A stretch of DNA of 64,000 nt, taken from positions 75,125,501 to 75,189,500 of the forward strand of contig CM056574.1 in NCBI GenBank assembly GCA_029721435.1, written 5' to 3'. Below, in pieces: positions 34,661-46,388 of this stretch. Made by a program: the position numbers and the translations under genes. This DNA is from Gymnothorax reevesii (Eukaryota; Chordata; Actinopteri; Anguilliformes; Muraenidae). The notes below the pieces were generated by a model. It was given only the letters and a program-made list of their open reading frames with translations. It was not told the DNA's origin and ran no database searches. Positions within the stretch are counted from its first letter, which is position 1. Each line of letters opens with the position of its first letter.

Positions 34661-35084
34661 AAATGAGTGTATATTAAGATGAACACAAAAAATGTCATCT
34701 AAAATTTTCGGGGCGTGTACCTCTGCCAGCTGCAGTGATTGTCTGATATTGGTGTTGCCGAAAATGCCTCAGATATGGGATTAATTTTTACTTTTACTTT
34801 GGTTGAAAATTGCTGCCCTTTCTTGGGTCTACAACTGCAGCAAAACCAATCAGCTGTAATGTGATGCATTCCCTTTTAAATATCATTGGTTTCCATCCCA
34901 GTTTAAGGTTTTGTCTCTGGCCAGTTAATTTAGGTATTCCTTTGTACACTGACTTGGCTATTTTCCACTGTCATTTTTATGGCTGCAACTAAACATGAAA
35001 CTATGTTTTCTTCCAAAGAAACACTATCATTAGGCATTCTTGAAACTATGGCAGCATGCATGCTCAAAGGAAATTATTTTGTGC
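34661..35084. other. Intergenic, no gene seen
   Basis: Nothing recognisable; short reading frames only. Confidence 0.5.
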
Positions 35085-35262
35085 CTGCTGCAAAGCAGAC
35101 ATATGTTATAATCCTGCATACTTCCTTATTGAGTGGGATTGCTGCAAGCCCACTATATGTTATTCTACCAGTGCTTGCCATAGGCAAGCAACATATTGTT
35201 CTTCTTAAGTCCATTTATTATTATGTGCTTGCGGCATAGGCAAGCAACATATTGTTCTTCCT
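35085..35262 (+). repeat. Four short stem-loop repeats
   Basis: Four imperfect copies each have a small stem followed by an ACATAT-like string and 'tgtt': TGCTGCAAAGCAG, TGCTGCAAGCCCACTATATG, TGCTTGCCATAGGCAAGCA and TGCTTGCGGCATAGGCAAGCA. The last two are near-perfect hairpins followed by ACATATTGTTCTTC, and an ATT repeat separates them. Confidence 0.5.
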
Positions 35263-35632
35263 CTTTTTTATTCTTCCATTTCCACCAAATCGGTTGTCCC
35301 ATATCAACTGCCCGAGTGTTTGTCATAGAGACGCGGTTCAAATGCGGAAACGTCCGGCCCGACCGTGGAACCTGGGCTTGTATAAACAGTTACATAACCC
35401 CTTTTCATTCTTTCGCTATCCCTGTTTTTCATCCCTTCTTTTTTTATGCATGTCATTGGGCTGAAGGTTTGTATCAATTTCTTCGCACTTTGGAATTTAG
35501 AGTGTAGAGAAGCAAAAAATGATTCAAAAAAATTTTTTTAATTGCTCCCCCGTCCACAGTTCCCAACGTACAGACACAAATTAGCTTTGAAATTTGTCCT
35601 TTAAACAGTGATACCTGTGTGTGTTTGTTTGA

Positions 35633-35669
<37 letters not shown>

Positions 35670-35701
35670 TAACTACCTACACTCTGCCAGACTGCCATTC
35701 T

Positions 35702-35740
<39 letters not shown>

Positions 35741-36084
35741 CAGACAGATAACCTACCTAAACTCTGCCAGACTGCCACACTAATGTGAGTGTGTGTTTGT
35801 GTGTGAGAGAGACATTGCTTTTAACATTAGCGTCAACATTTCAGCAAGCACATTCTCGAGGTTCGTCCTGAGGAAACGCAGTTCTAGTTTATTATTCCTC
35901 CTCATCTTCCTCTTCCGCCGTTTTACAGACCTTAACTACTTCCATATACTTCAACATATTCAAACCGTTCAAACTTCAAATTGTTCCACCCAATTCAGAC
36001 ATCATTGGGTGTATTCAGAATTTCCGAGATATTTCACGTTTTCCGAAAAATTTTCCCTTTAGAAATGAATGCGGAACTCTAGAC
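35263..36084. repeat. Pyrimidine-rich repeat with GA/GT microsatellites
   Basis: A GT/GA-rich pair at 35620-35670 and 35700-35815 repeats with its flank 'actctgccagactgccacac'. Pyrimidine-rich sequence (35880-36060) with 'ttattcttcc' strings follows. No credible coding sequence. Confidence 0.5.
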
Positions 36085-38541
36085 ACACTCATTGCAACGC
36101 CCTAGCAACTACCCAGAACACTTTAGCAGCTGCCTAGTGACACCTTAGCACCCATCCTGAACACCATAGCAACCGTCTAGTAACCACCAGGTACACCTAA
36201 GCAACCACCTTGCAACGCCCTAGCAACCACACAGAACATTATAGCGACCGTCTAGCAACACCTTAGCTACTACCCAGAACACCATAGCAACCCCCTAGCA
36301 ATGCCCTAGCAACCACCCTGAACACCATAGCAACCGCCTAGCAACACCTTAGCAACCACCCTACTTACCATAGCATCCGCCTAGCAACGCCCTTCCAACC
36401 ACCCAAAACACCTTCGCAACTGCCTAACAACGCCTTAGCAACCACCCTGAACACCATAGCAACCATCCGGTACACCTTAGCAACTATTCACACATATTTC
36501 AAGAGTCTTTCTACTCTTTCATATTTTCAGAAATTCATGGTAACATTACAATCATTCACACTTCTGTCTCAAATTTGCAATTGCAGTTCAGCATCAGCAG
36601 TTCAGCAGACAGCAATCCCACCCGCAGTTTCTTCAGAAACTGTCTTTTCTAGTTATTATCATTATTCTTCCATGTTCTTCCGTAATTGCACGATTTGCTT
36701 CTCCTCCCACAGTTTTCACCCGACCCCCACAAACTACTCATGAAACTATGCAGCTTTCTTGCGAGGAGTGTGGTATGACTAATCTAAGCAATCCGAAGGA
36801 TGGATTTCCCATGATTCCCAAAAAACATGAATTTTCATCCCTCCCTCGCAACCAGGCAGAACTGCCAAGCAACTGCCCAGCAACGCCTTAGCAACCATCA
36901 GGAATACCATAGGAACCACCTGGCAATGGCTTTGCAACCATGAGGAGAACCATAGCAACAGCCTAGCAATGCTCTAGCTAAAACCAAGAAAACCATGAAA
37001 AGTGCCTTGCAATACCTTGCCAGCCTCCCTGAACTCCGAGCAACCACCTAGAACACATATCAACCTCCTAGAAACTCCCTAGCAACCACCCAGAACACCA
37101 TAGCAACCGCCTAGCAACACCCTAGCAACCACCCAGAATACCATAGCAACCGCCCATCAACGCCCTGGCAACCACCCAGATCACCATAGCGACCGCCTAG
37201 CAATGCCCTAGCAACCACCCGGAACTCCATAACAACCACTAGCAATGCCCTACTTACAATCTAGAACACCATAGCAACTACCTAGCAACGCCATAGCAAC
37301 CACCTAGAACATCATAACAACCGCCTAGCATCACCCTTGCAACCACCCGGAACTCCATAACAACCACTAGCAATGCCCTAGTAACAATCTAGAACACCAT
37401 AGCAGCTACCTAGCAACGCCCTAGCAACCACCTAGTACATCAAAGCAACCGCCAAGCAACGCCCTAGCAACCACCCTGAACACCATAGCAACCACATAGC
37501 AACGCCCCAGCAACCACCCTGAACACCATAGCAACCACCCGGTACACCTTAGCAACTATTCACACATATTTCAAGAGTCTTCCTACACTTTCATATTTTC
37601 AGCAATTCATGGTAACATTACAATCATTCACGCTTTAAAAAATTTGACTGATATTCAAACAATTTCTGTCCCAAATTTTCAATTGCAGTTCAGCATCAGC
37701 AGCTTCAGCAGACAGCAATCCCACCCTCAGTTTCTTCAGAAACTGCCTTTTCTAGTTATCATTCTTCCATGTTCTTCCGTAATTTCACGTTTTGCTTCTC
37801 CTCCCAGTTTTCACCCAACCCCCACAAATTACTCATGAAACTGTGCAGCTCCCTTGTGAGGATTGTGGTATGACTAATCTAAGCGATCCGACAGGTGGAT
37901 TTCCCACAATTCCCAAAAAAATGAATTTTCATCCCTCCCTCGCAACCAGGCAACTGCCAAGCAACGCCTGAGCAACTATCAGGAATGCCATAGGAACCAC
38001 CGGGCAATGGCTTTGCAACCACAAGGAGAACCATAGCAACAGCCTAGCAATGCTCTATCAAAAACCAAGAAAACCATGGAAAGAGCCTTGTAATACCTTG
38101 CCAGCCTCCCTGAACTCCATAGCAATCGCCTATAAATGCCCTAGCAACCACCCAGAACACCATAGCGACCCCCTAGCAATTCCCTAGCAACCACCTGGAA
38201 CTCCATAACAACCACGAGCAATGCCCTAGTAACAATCTAGAACACCATAGCAACTAGTTAATAACTGCCTAGCAACGCCCTAGTAACAACTCGGAACACC
38301 ATGGCAAGCGCCTAGCAACGCCTTAGAATCACCTAGAACACCATAGCAACTGCCTAGCAATGCCCTAGCAACCACCTAGAACAACATAGCAACTGCCTAG
38401 CATCACCCTTGCAACCACTTGGAACACCCTAGCAACCACTTGGAACACCATAGCAACTGCCTAGCAACGCCCTAGCAACCACCCAGAACACCATAGCAAC
38501 CACCTAGCAATGCCCTAGCAAGCACCCAGAATACCATATCA
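36085..38541 (+). repeat. ~43 bp minisatellite in three blocks
   Basis: Tandem units such as 'gccctagcaaccacccagaa' / 'caccatagcaaccgcctagc' repeat with period near 43 bases in blocks 36085-36490, 36840-37560 and 37930-38541. The blocks are separated by a duplicated ~370 base spacer (36490-36840 and 37556-37930, sharing 'ttcacacatatttcaagagt' and 'ctgtctcaaatttgcaattg' type sequence). The duplication implies a higher-order unit of about 1.07 kb. Confidence 0.8.
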
Positions 38542-38545
38542 ACTG

Positions 38546-41147
38546 TGTTACGGACAGTTTTGTGTTCCAGATATTTCTGGAAAATTCCAATTCAGAAGAA
38601 GAATTGAATTTAGATGATTTATTAAATAACTGAGCGATTGAACGTAGCAATTACAATTGTACAGGAATAGGTAATGAAATTACTACATTATAGATAGAAA
38701 TACTGTCCTCTAACTGTCCGTCCTTGCGATGTTCCCAGGACGATGGTGAAAATCCACTGCTATCTGACGTCTTCAGTGTGGTGATCCTAATCACCACAAA
38801 GTCCGTATTCAAAAGGTGACTGTGTAATCCAAAGTCCAATTGCACCCAGCCGGTCTAGCTTTCAGGTGTAGCAGACCGGAGATGATTATCTTCTTCTCTC
38901 TCTCTCTCTCTGTCTGCGTGTGTGTGCCATTGGCTGCCAGTTCCCTTTATATAGGCCGTGTACTCCTGTATGATGTCATAATGTAGAATCCTGACTAATA
39001 TCACAAAGAAGAATCTTGAAGGTGATAGAACTCTCCAGATGGCTCTTGAAGAATCTTGCAGACAGTAGAACCCTCTGAATGGAAGAATCTATGCTGTTCC
39101 CAGTCTCCAGTCATTATATTTACAAGCACTCATGAATATTCATTACCCTTACTTAACCCCTTTCTGCAGATGTAGACGCCTGCGTCTATAGACCTGCAAA
39201 TTTAGATGGCACCCCCGGATCAGTTATTGAATGTTCACAAGCAAGCAGACCTCGAACGCGGTTCTGAATATGAGGAAGTTCACTCCACGCCCTGTTTTTC
39301 AAGAGCCGCATGAATTAAACTCCTCAGCTAAGCCCGATGTGCAAACTGGTCAGTATCCTTGCCCATAGTATCGATCCAACAGTTTAAAAAAACGATATTT
39401 TGACACAGAAAAAATCGTTATCCTCTGTTGCATCCAGTTTAGCCACAGTGACCCAACAGCATTTCAATTAGTGGTTAAGAAAAATCAGTTTTCTGAGGCA
39501 AAAAAAATCGACATGGTATTGATTCTCTCACATTGTACTGTCAATTACAGTTGTCACATACAAAAAAATTTGTAGTTCCCTACCGTGGATTTACGCGTAG
39601 ATTCCTTCATTGACAAATCCAGCGCTTCCTTATATCCACCCGAATACTGGCATTGATAGCTAATCACTCAATCATACACTCAAGCTCTTCTGCGTGATTG
39701 TAGAGTTACACTTCATTCCCTCGTGAAGTTTCCCTGATAACAATGTATTGATTGGCTCGTTTCTTATCCAATTCCCGAGTGTTTAAACATTTTAGAGTAA
39801 GTGAAACACATTGATTGGACAAACACAGAGCATACAAACCTATGCGTATCAGCATGCTCGGTTGTATCCTGTCTACGTTATGCACATTACGCGGCTAAAA
39901 TAGACGCAATTTGTAGAAAATCGGTTCGCAAAACTGGCCTTGAAGTGTTCAGTTACATTTACTGGATTTAAATGAGATAAGGATATGGTCAATTGGAATT
40001 ATTTCGAATGAAACATCACCGGAGGGTTCCTGCTACTAGATACATCGGTCGGTCTCTGGAGGAGGGATTCATGAAAAAGGTCAGGCTGCTACTTTTGTTT
40101 TTTTTTTGTTTTGGAATGTATACGTACTCAACAAAGTCGAATGTCGAGTTTTTTTTCCTGTTTAAAACGCGAACTGCCCGTGCATTTGGGTGGACCCCCT
40201 GGTACGTTCATTGCACGTTTCTTTTGAATCGATAGAGGCAATGGATTTGATATTCCCTGAAAGTGGAGTGTCTGTTCTGTTAAAATAAGGTATATTTCAG
40301 AGTTCAGATATTACTGAGTTAGTGAGGTGTACTTGTTCCTTATAAGTGTTGAAATGAGTTCGTGAGGGACTGGCAGCTTCCATTACTGGGTGAACGTTCT
40401 GACCGTTTAATAAGCAGTTTATTTAATGCGTGTTTGTGCTGGCTTTGAAGAAAAATCGCCAAAACTCTTAACTTTATTATGGAGAAAAGGCATGTTTTGT
40501 GTCTGGAGAGGTTACTGGTGACCACTGATATTCTATTGCACTGATATTGATAAATTCATAGTAAACTCAACCAGAAAATAATTTGTTCATATTAAATTGC
40601 CTTAAAAATTAAATTAAATTGCCATGCCTTAAAACTTTATTTGTGTTAAATACATGATTTTTTAATGTTTTGACAGCACATAATTTTGAGACTTTGGGGA
40701 GACACTTGGGTAGCTGTATAATTTGGCTAATAGCATGTGGGTAATCTAGAATGTAATGTTGAAGATGAATTCTACTTGTGCTCAAGGAGTTTATGATACC
40801 AGAAATGTAAAGTTTTAAGCCCCAGCAGTTTTTCAATCCTCAGAATGATTTTTTTTGCAATTTCAATGGTGAAATCTCGTGAAGATTTTTTATGTTTGCT
40901 GCTCATTTTCTCTACCAAAATCATGAAAATAAACAAATACAATGTAATTCTAAATGCTGTAAATGTCTTTTCTGAATTGAGCCACATTTTTTCTCTTAAT
41001 GAAGCTTAAATCTTGAATTATACAGCTTTAAAGTGGGTAACCCATAAATAGCCAAATTTGGCTTCTGCACAAAGGAGTTAAGTAAACAGAAAGTACTGGC
41101 TGAGCAAAATAATACAATCAGGTGTTATAAACCCTCGTTACGTAACA
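38546..41147 (-). mobile_element. Solo Gypsy-type LTR split by a TTAA element
   Basis: Once the TTAA insertion (39157-41077) is removed, a 677 bp LTR remains, reading on the minus strand from TGTTACGTAACG to CCGTAACA. The flanks carry ACTG (38542-38545 and 41148-41151). The minus strand has a TATATAA promoter box (near 38955) and AATAAA (near 38625). It matches the two LTR parts at 43346-43803 and 45449-45706. It lies inside the minisatellite. A solo LTR is the usual product of recombination between two LTRs. Confidence 0.85.
39157..41077. mobile_element. Non-autonomous TTAA-type (piggyBac-like) element, copy B
   Basis: Perfect TTAA at 39153-39156 and 41078-41081. Termini read inward are CCCCTTTCTGCAGATG and CTCCTTTGTGCAGAAGCC. 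The 1,921 bp interior is the reverse of copy A (20582-22546), with long matching stretches. No transposase is visible. Its position inside a solo LTR dates it after that LTR insertion. Confidence 0.85.
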
Positions 41148-41151
41148 ACTG

Positions 41152-43345
41152 CTTACCAGAACCCGGGCAAGCACCCCGAACACTGTACGCATAGAGCAGC
41201 AGGCACATTCAGAATTACTACAGGAATTTTCTAGTTCTTCAAACTATAGTTTCTCAAGGTCTGGAATTTCAGAAGCCTTTGAAGGAAGCAAGAAAGTTGA
41301 TTTCGATTCAAATATAGGAGGCACTGAGTGTGGGTGCATGAAATTTGCTCCTAGATCATTGCTGCATGGCATTTTACATTGCTAAAGTCACCTTCACAAA
41401 GATTTTTAGAGGTGTTTTTTGGAATAGGTTTTGAGGTCTTGAAAGGGCTACAAGGCTCATAGAGCTGTTTGTGAGAGGATTTTGTGCATGTTGGCATACC
41501 CTGTAGGTGAGTGGCCTGTTCTCATCACCAGTCTCATGTACTGATATATTCCTAACTAGGGATAGATTTCAAGTCGCAGCTCCAACCCTTGACTCTTAAT
41601 TGTTCCTTGGTGACGTGACGTGCTTGGCGATACATGACCTGGCTGAATGCATCTTTTGGTTTCTCAGGTTGTTACGGGTGACAGTCCTCCATGAGTACAT
41701 TGGCCACCGAGTCTTCCAGGTCCTGCCCTCAGTTGCCATCGGAGATGTGAAGCTGCTAATCCATGAAGACACTGGTTTTCCTACGGCCGAGCAGCAGCTG
41801 CTCTACAATGGGAGACCGGTAATTGCACATTAGTTGTTCAGTTATAAAATTAAAAGAAAGCTGAAGGCTTGTAAACAGGAGGTTAAACAGACCCTGCAGT
41901 TCAGCAGCTCCCAAACCTACAAAATAGGTTCTTCCTTCAACCCTTTTTAAGTGGATTTCATTTGAACACGAAACATTTTGATTAGCACTAGTTTGTTGAG
42001 TCAGTTCTGTGAAATTCGGGTGGAATTGAAAACCTTTAATTACACCCATTTTAGACGTGCTGCGAGGTTATCGCATGAAACGCTATTGGACAGAAAAAAA
42101 TGAATAGAGCACATGGACTGCAGTTATATTATTTACACTGGAAGAAAGTGTGGAAAAAAGTGCGCACCTCTCAAAAAGAAAGCTTGAAAAAAACACGTGC
42201 CTTGGACACTAGATTGATTCCGTCTCCACCGTTACACTCCGCTGGTAGATACTGTTTTATGCTAGAGTCCCTTTATACTGAGAGTATAGTCACGTGAGTT
42301 AGTCACGAGACACGTAAATCCATTTTGTATCCATCAAGTTGATCAGTGTGTACTACCAAAGACAGTTTAGCAAGACTCCTCATCCCCCATCGACCCCCAT
42401 TGTAAGGGGGTAAATTGGTCACACTTCCTGTCTCCTATGTGGGCACAGTTGCGTTGTGTTGTGCGCTTTGTATTTGCAGAATGAATGCTGGCTGGGTTAT
42501 CCATCGCATCTTGTTGTCAGAAGTGGTAGCTTAGTGGGCGGGCAAGTAAATGTTGGGATATAGGTTACAAGTATCAATCATATCTTTATGTTGCCTGTAA
42601 ATTTTCTTTGACTTTGCTACATCAGGCATTTTACAACACAGCTAATGGCTATACTCAGCATTACGAGTATGAGTTAGCTGGCTAGCTATGGCGTTCGTGA
42701 ATGTTATTTGACATGAGATTAAAAATTAGATTTCTGTAAGGATTTACTCTTAGAGTGGTTGTTAGGTTTTGAACAGGATGATGTTTGGCCAGGTCGGTAT
42801 TTTTTATTTCAGTGGGACCCCCTGGTATAATAAAGGATAATTAAATAATACTCAAATTACGTCACATATTTTACCGTAATTGGCATTAGCAGTAGCTTGA
42901 AGGGCATTGCGTCAGCTAGTTTAAGCCTATGAAGCTGTTATGTAATACAACAATCGCTAGTCTATTCCTTACCTGTCTGCATCCTTCGGAAAAGAAAAGA
43001 TGGATAGCTTGTTCTTTCTATTGCAACCTATTGTTGCACGAAGTTTCGGCATTTTTAACATGGATCGCCAATGCAAGATTCGCTTCACATTTCATTTTTG
43101 CGCTTTTTTGCCACTTTTTCCAGCTGGTGTAATATCTCATATCAATCCAGTACAAGATCGTAGCGATCAATTATATTCGTTTTGCACTTAAAAAACGATT
43201 AAACATCGATGACAATAACTGTATGACTGAACATTTAAACACAAGCATTATTTCGGTTTGAAAGTTTAATTCGTAGTTTCCCGCAGTACTTCCTGTATTT
43301 CTGTATTGCCGGATATTTTGTGAGCGCTGCTGAGAGAGAGACAGG
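41152..43345. other. Intergenic with one possible exon
   Basis: Apart from the ubiquitin-like exon at 41668-41818 I see only short reading frames without recognisable domains. Confidence 0.5.
41668..41818 (+). CDS. Possible internal exon, ubiquitin-like fold
   Basis: A 151 base exon is framed by a good acceptor (ggtttctcag) and a donor (G|gtaatt). It reads LLRVTVLHEYIGHRVFQVL, PSVAIGDVKLLIHEDTGF, PTAEQQLLYNGRP. The order of two strands, a helix with DVKLLI, and a P..(E/Q)QQLLYNGRP loop is characteristic of ubiquitin-like beta-grasp domains, where the last part matches the 'QQRLIFAGK' region. I cannot assign the parent gene. Flanking exons are not visible, so it may be a stray exon of a host gene with long introns or a captured fragment. 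The upstream in-frame ATG (41600) lies in what would be intron. Confidence 0.4.
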
Positions 43346-45706
43346 TGTTCCGTCACGAGGGATTATAACACCTGATTGTATTATTTTGATTAGCCAGTGG
43401 CTTCTGTATGCTCATGTAAGGTTAATGAATGTTTATGAGTGCTTGTAAGCATGGTGATTGGAGACTGAGAGTACCATAGATTCTTTCATTTAGAGGGCTC
43501 TACTGTCTGCAAGATTCTTCAGGAGCCATCTGGAGAGTTTGATCACCTTCAAGATTCTTCTTTGTGATGTCAGTCAGGATTCTACATTATGACATCATAC
43601 AAGAGTACAAGGCCTATATAATGGGGACTTGCCGCAGACTCTCACACGCACTCAGAGAGAGGTGAAGATAATCATCTCCGGTCTGCTACACCTGAAAGCT
43701 AGACCGGCTGAGTGCAGTTAGACTTTGGATTACACAGTCACCTTTCGGATACGGACTTTGTGGTGATTAGGATCACCACACTGAAGACGTCAGATACTAG
43801 CGGAAGTTTTGGTTGATGATGACCTTTTGGCAAAAGAAGCCTTGCAGGTCTATAGAGATGAAGACCTTCGGTTTAAGGAATTAGAACGTGAAGTACGCCA
43901 AATGGAGGCGGAAACACACTGAATAGAGGCGGAAAATGAAACATGCCGAAGGGAGGCGGAAAATCAAAGACACCGCATAAAGGCAGAAACTGAAAAATGC
44001 TGAATAGAGGCGGAAAATGAGAAACGCCACATAGAGGCGGAAATTGAACAACGCCGAATACAGGCGGAAAGTGAAACACGCCGAAAAGAGGCGGAAAATG
44101 AAAGGCGCCGAAGAGGCTGCGCAGCGCGGAGGCTGAAATAAAAAGAATGAAAATGGAAGCACGTCTTAAACATCAAGCCAGCATGAAGGAGAAGGGTCAA
44201 CTTAAGCCCGCTCCAGTTTGTTTCTTTTGGAAGAAACTAGGTCATGTGATGTCCGATTGTTTCACTTTGAAGAAAAGGATGCAACCTGAGGTTAACCCTA
44301 ATGCACTTGTTTTCTCCAAGAAGCCTCGTTCTCAGGAGGCACCTGTTGTTCCTGAACATCATGTTGAGAAGTCTGACGTCAGAAGGGAATTAATTCCTTT
44401 TGTGTCTGAGGGTTCTGTATCACTTGTTAGTCAAACTAATTCTGCGCCGATCAAGATTTTTTATGATACTGGGGCAACTCAATCTTCGTTGAGTAAAGGC
44501 AAAATGCCATTTGATTCGACTTCTGCCACTGGTGAATTTGTTTTCTTGCAAGGTGTTGAATGTGGTTTTGTGAAAAACCCTTCACACGATGTTATGCTGA
44601 AGTCAGATTTGGTGTCAGGTTCTGTTGTGGTTCCGGAGTTACCGGTAAAAGGTGTTTCTTTGTTTTTGGGAAATGAATTGGCTGGAGGTAGAGTGGTTGC
44701 TGAGCCCAGAGTGGTTTATGCTCTCCAATAGTGACATGGTTGTGGAAGAGAATCCTGAAGTGTTTCCTTCTTATGCGGTGACAAGAGCTCTGGCTAAGGA
44801 AATGGCCAAATTGCAGGATGTTGAGGCTGAAGATGACATTGTGGATTTGTCAGAGACATTTCTAGATTCCAAGGAGGATCTTGGTAAATCTTCTGATCCT
44901 AGTGAGGATCTTGCTCAACAGTCCAATGCTGAGCCCAGAGTGTTTTGTGAGCCAGTCCCGTTGTCCAATAGTGACATTGTTGTGCAAGAGAATCCTGAAG
45001 TGGTTCCTTCTGGTGCGGTGACTAGAGCCCTGGCCGAATTACAGGATGTTGATATTGAAGATGACATTGTAGATTTGTCAGGGACATTTCTAGATTCCAA
45101 GGAGGATCTTAGTCAATCTTCTGATTCTAGTGAGGATCTTGCTCAACAGTCCAATGTGAAGTTAGAGACGCCAGTACCGTCTATGATAGAGATGTCTTTG
45201 TCCAGAGAGAAATTGATCCAAGAACAAGAGGTTGATCTTGATTTGAGCTCTCTATTTTATGCTGCTTTTTCTGAAGAGGAGTTTTTTGAGGTCCCAGGTG
45301 GAAACTTTGTCAAGGATGGAGTTTTTATGAGGAAGCGGAGACCACCCGAGGTCCCGGCCTCTGAGGACTGGGCAGTCATACGTCAGATCGTGGTTCCCAA
45401 GACTTATCGTCCGGGGGATCTGAGGTTGCTGACGATTATGTGTGCATCTGTGGTGATTAGGATCACCACACTGAAGACACTGAAGACGTCAGATACCAGC
45501 GGATTTTCACCATCGTCGTGAGAACATCGCAAGGACGAACAGTTAGAGGACAGTATTTCTATCTTTAATGTAATAATTTCATTACCATTTCCTGTACAAT
45601 TGTAATTGCTACGTTCATTCGCTCAGTTATTTAATACATCGTTTGAATTCAATCCTTCTAAATTGGAATCTTCCAGAAATATCTGGAACACGAAACTGTA
45701 TGTAAC
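43346..45706 (+). mobile_element. Chimeric Gypsy-type LTR element with gag-protease insert
   Basis: The insertion is bounded by CAGG on both sides (43342-43345 and 45707-45710). It begins with LTR positions 1 to about 458 (43346-43803), passes without a primer-binding site into a gag-like coding region, and ends with the last ~258 bases of the same LTR (45449-45706). The two LTR parts overlap by about 45 bases around 'gtggtgattaggatcaccac'. It is therefore a single LTR into which gag-protease sequence appears to be spliced, not a normal LTR-internal-LTR element. TATATAA occurs near 43615. No reverse transcriptase or integrase is present. Confidence 0.75.
43805..45521 (+). pseudogene. Gag-protease remnant of a Ty3/Gypsy-like element
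   Basis: The capsid-side region (about 43905-44130) has a 9-residue repeat of the form EAENExxRR, likely a coiled coil, interrupted by two TGA codons. A zinc-knuckle follows at about 44213-44260 (CFFWKKLGHVMSDC), in which the second Cys is Trp. The aspartic protease motif FYDTGATQS lies near 44460. The frame shifts by one base near 44720-44735. Downstream is an acidic region with a tandem ~79-residue duplication (EDDIVDLSETFLDSKEDL and EDDIVDLSGTFLDSKEDL). The frame then runs into LTR sequence. Proteins of this kind package and mature retroelement particles; this copy cannot be functional. Confidence 0.7.
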
Positions 45707-45710
45707 ACAG

Positions 45711-46003
45711 GTCTCAAAGTTAATTTTTTCCTGATCTGTTGATCTGAAAATGTCATTGCAGTGCCAGAATGTTTGGAAGGTATGTGGCCTGTGAAAAATA
45801 AGTCCGATATTTAATTCTGTGACAATGAGGCAAAATAATCTGTGCTCACGATCACCTCTTCCCATTGGAATCAATTCAGTCAGGACAGCCGCAGGTCTAT
45901 TTAAAGGGGCGGGGCACCCCTGTGACTGATACCACAAATTAGTTCTTGGTGAGGAGCCTTCCTCTAATGTCTTTGGTCTATGGGTACTTCTTTCCAAAGG
46001 AAA
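45711..46003. other. Intergenic, no gene seen
   Basis: No supported feature. A short GC-rich stretch 'taaaggggcggggcacccct' occurs near 45902. Confidence 0.5.
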
Positions 46004-46212
46004 GTGTTTCCCAAACCTCTCCTGGCGTACCTGTTGTCCTGCATGCTTTCGATCTCTCCCTGCTCCAGCACACATGATTCAGATGATCAGGTCCTAATTA
46101 ACCCCAGAAGCTGCTTGATAATAAGCAAATCATTTGAATCACCTGGACTGGAGCAGGGAGAGATCTAAGCCATGCAGGACAAGGTGTACCCCAGGAGAGG
46201 TATTGGAAACAC
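46004..46212. mobile_element. 209 bp MITE with ~84 bp inverted ends
   Basis: GTGTTTCCCAAACCTCTCCT on the left matches, in reverse complement, GTGTTTCCAATACCTCTCCT from the right. The inverted similarity continues for about 84 bases ('gatctctccctgctccag' on both sides), leaving a short centre. No coding sequence. The type of target duplication is not clear, so the superfamily is open. Confidence 0.7.
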
Positions 46213-46266
46213 CGTCCTCAGGGATTCTACTACTTCTTGGCGTTTCGAGTTTTGAAAACTGACACA

Positions 46267-46365
46267 ATGACTGATTGTTGTGCCTTCCCATGCACCAACA
46301 GATCAGCAAAGGGCCTTAAGATGTTCAGATCTGAAAAGACAAAAGATTTGGGTAATCAAGGGTAG
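46267..46365 (+). pseudogene. Possible THAP zinc-finger N-terminus fragment
   Basis: Starting at an ATG the frame reads MTDCCAFPCTNRSAKGLKMF then RSEKT..., ending at a TAG after 32 codons. The spacing of the first two Cys and the following TNR resembles the start of THAP DNA-binding domains, which occur in P-element-like transposases and their domesticated relatives. The distal C..H pair and the rest of the domain are not found. It sits just outside the left inverted repeat of the large element, so it may mark an adjoining or related element. The match is short and could be chance. Confidence 0.3.
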
Positions 46366-46388
46366 CAAAGCTGGCTGGAAACCAGTTA

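Noticed and set aside
36085..38541. Coding potential in the 'tagcaaccacc' minisatellite
   Set aside because: The ~43 base period is not a multiple of three, so the frame cannot be kept from unit to unit.
43873..44162. Minus-strand frames rich in FHFPPLF-type repeats
   Set aside because: They are the antisense of the EAENE-coding repeat in the gag-like gene.
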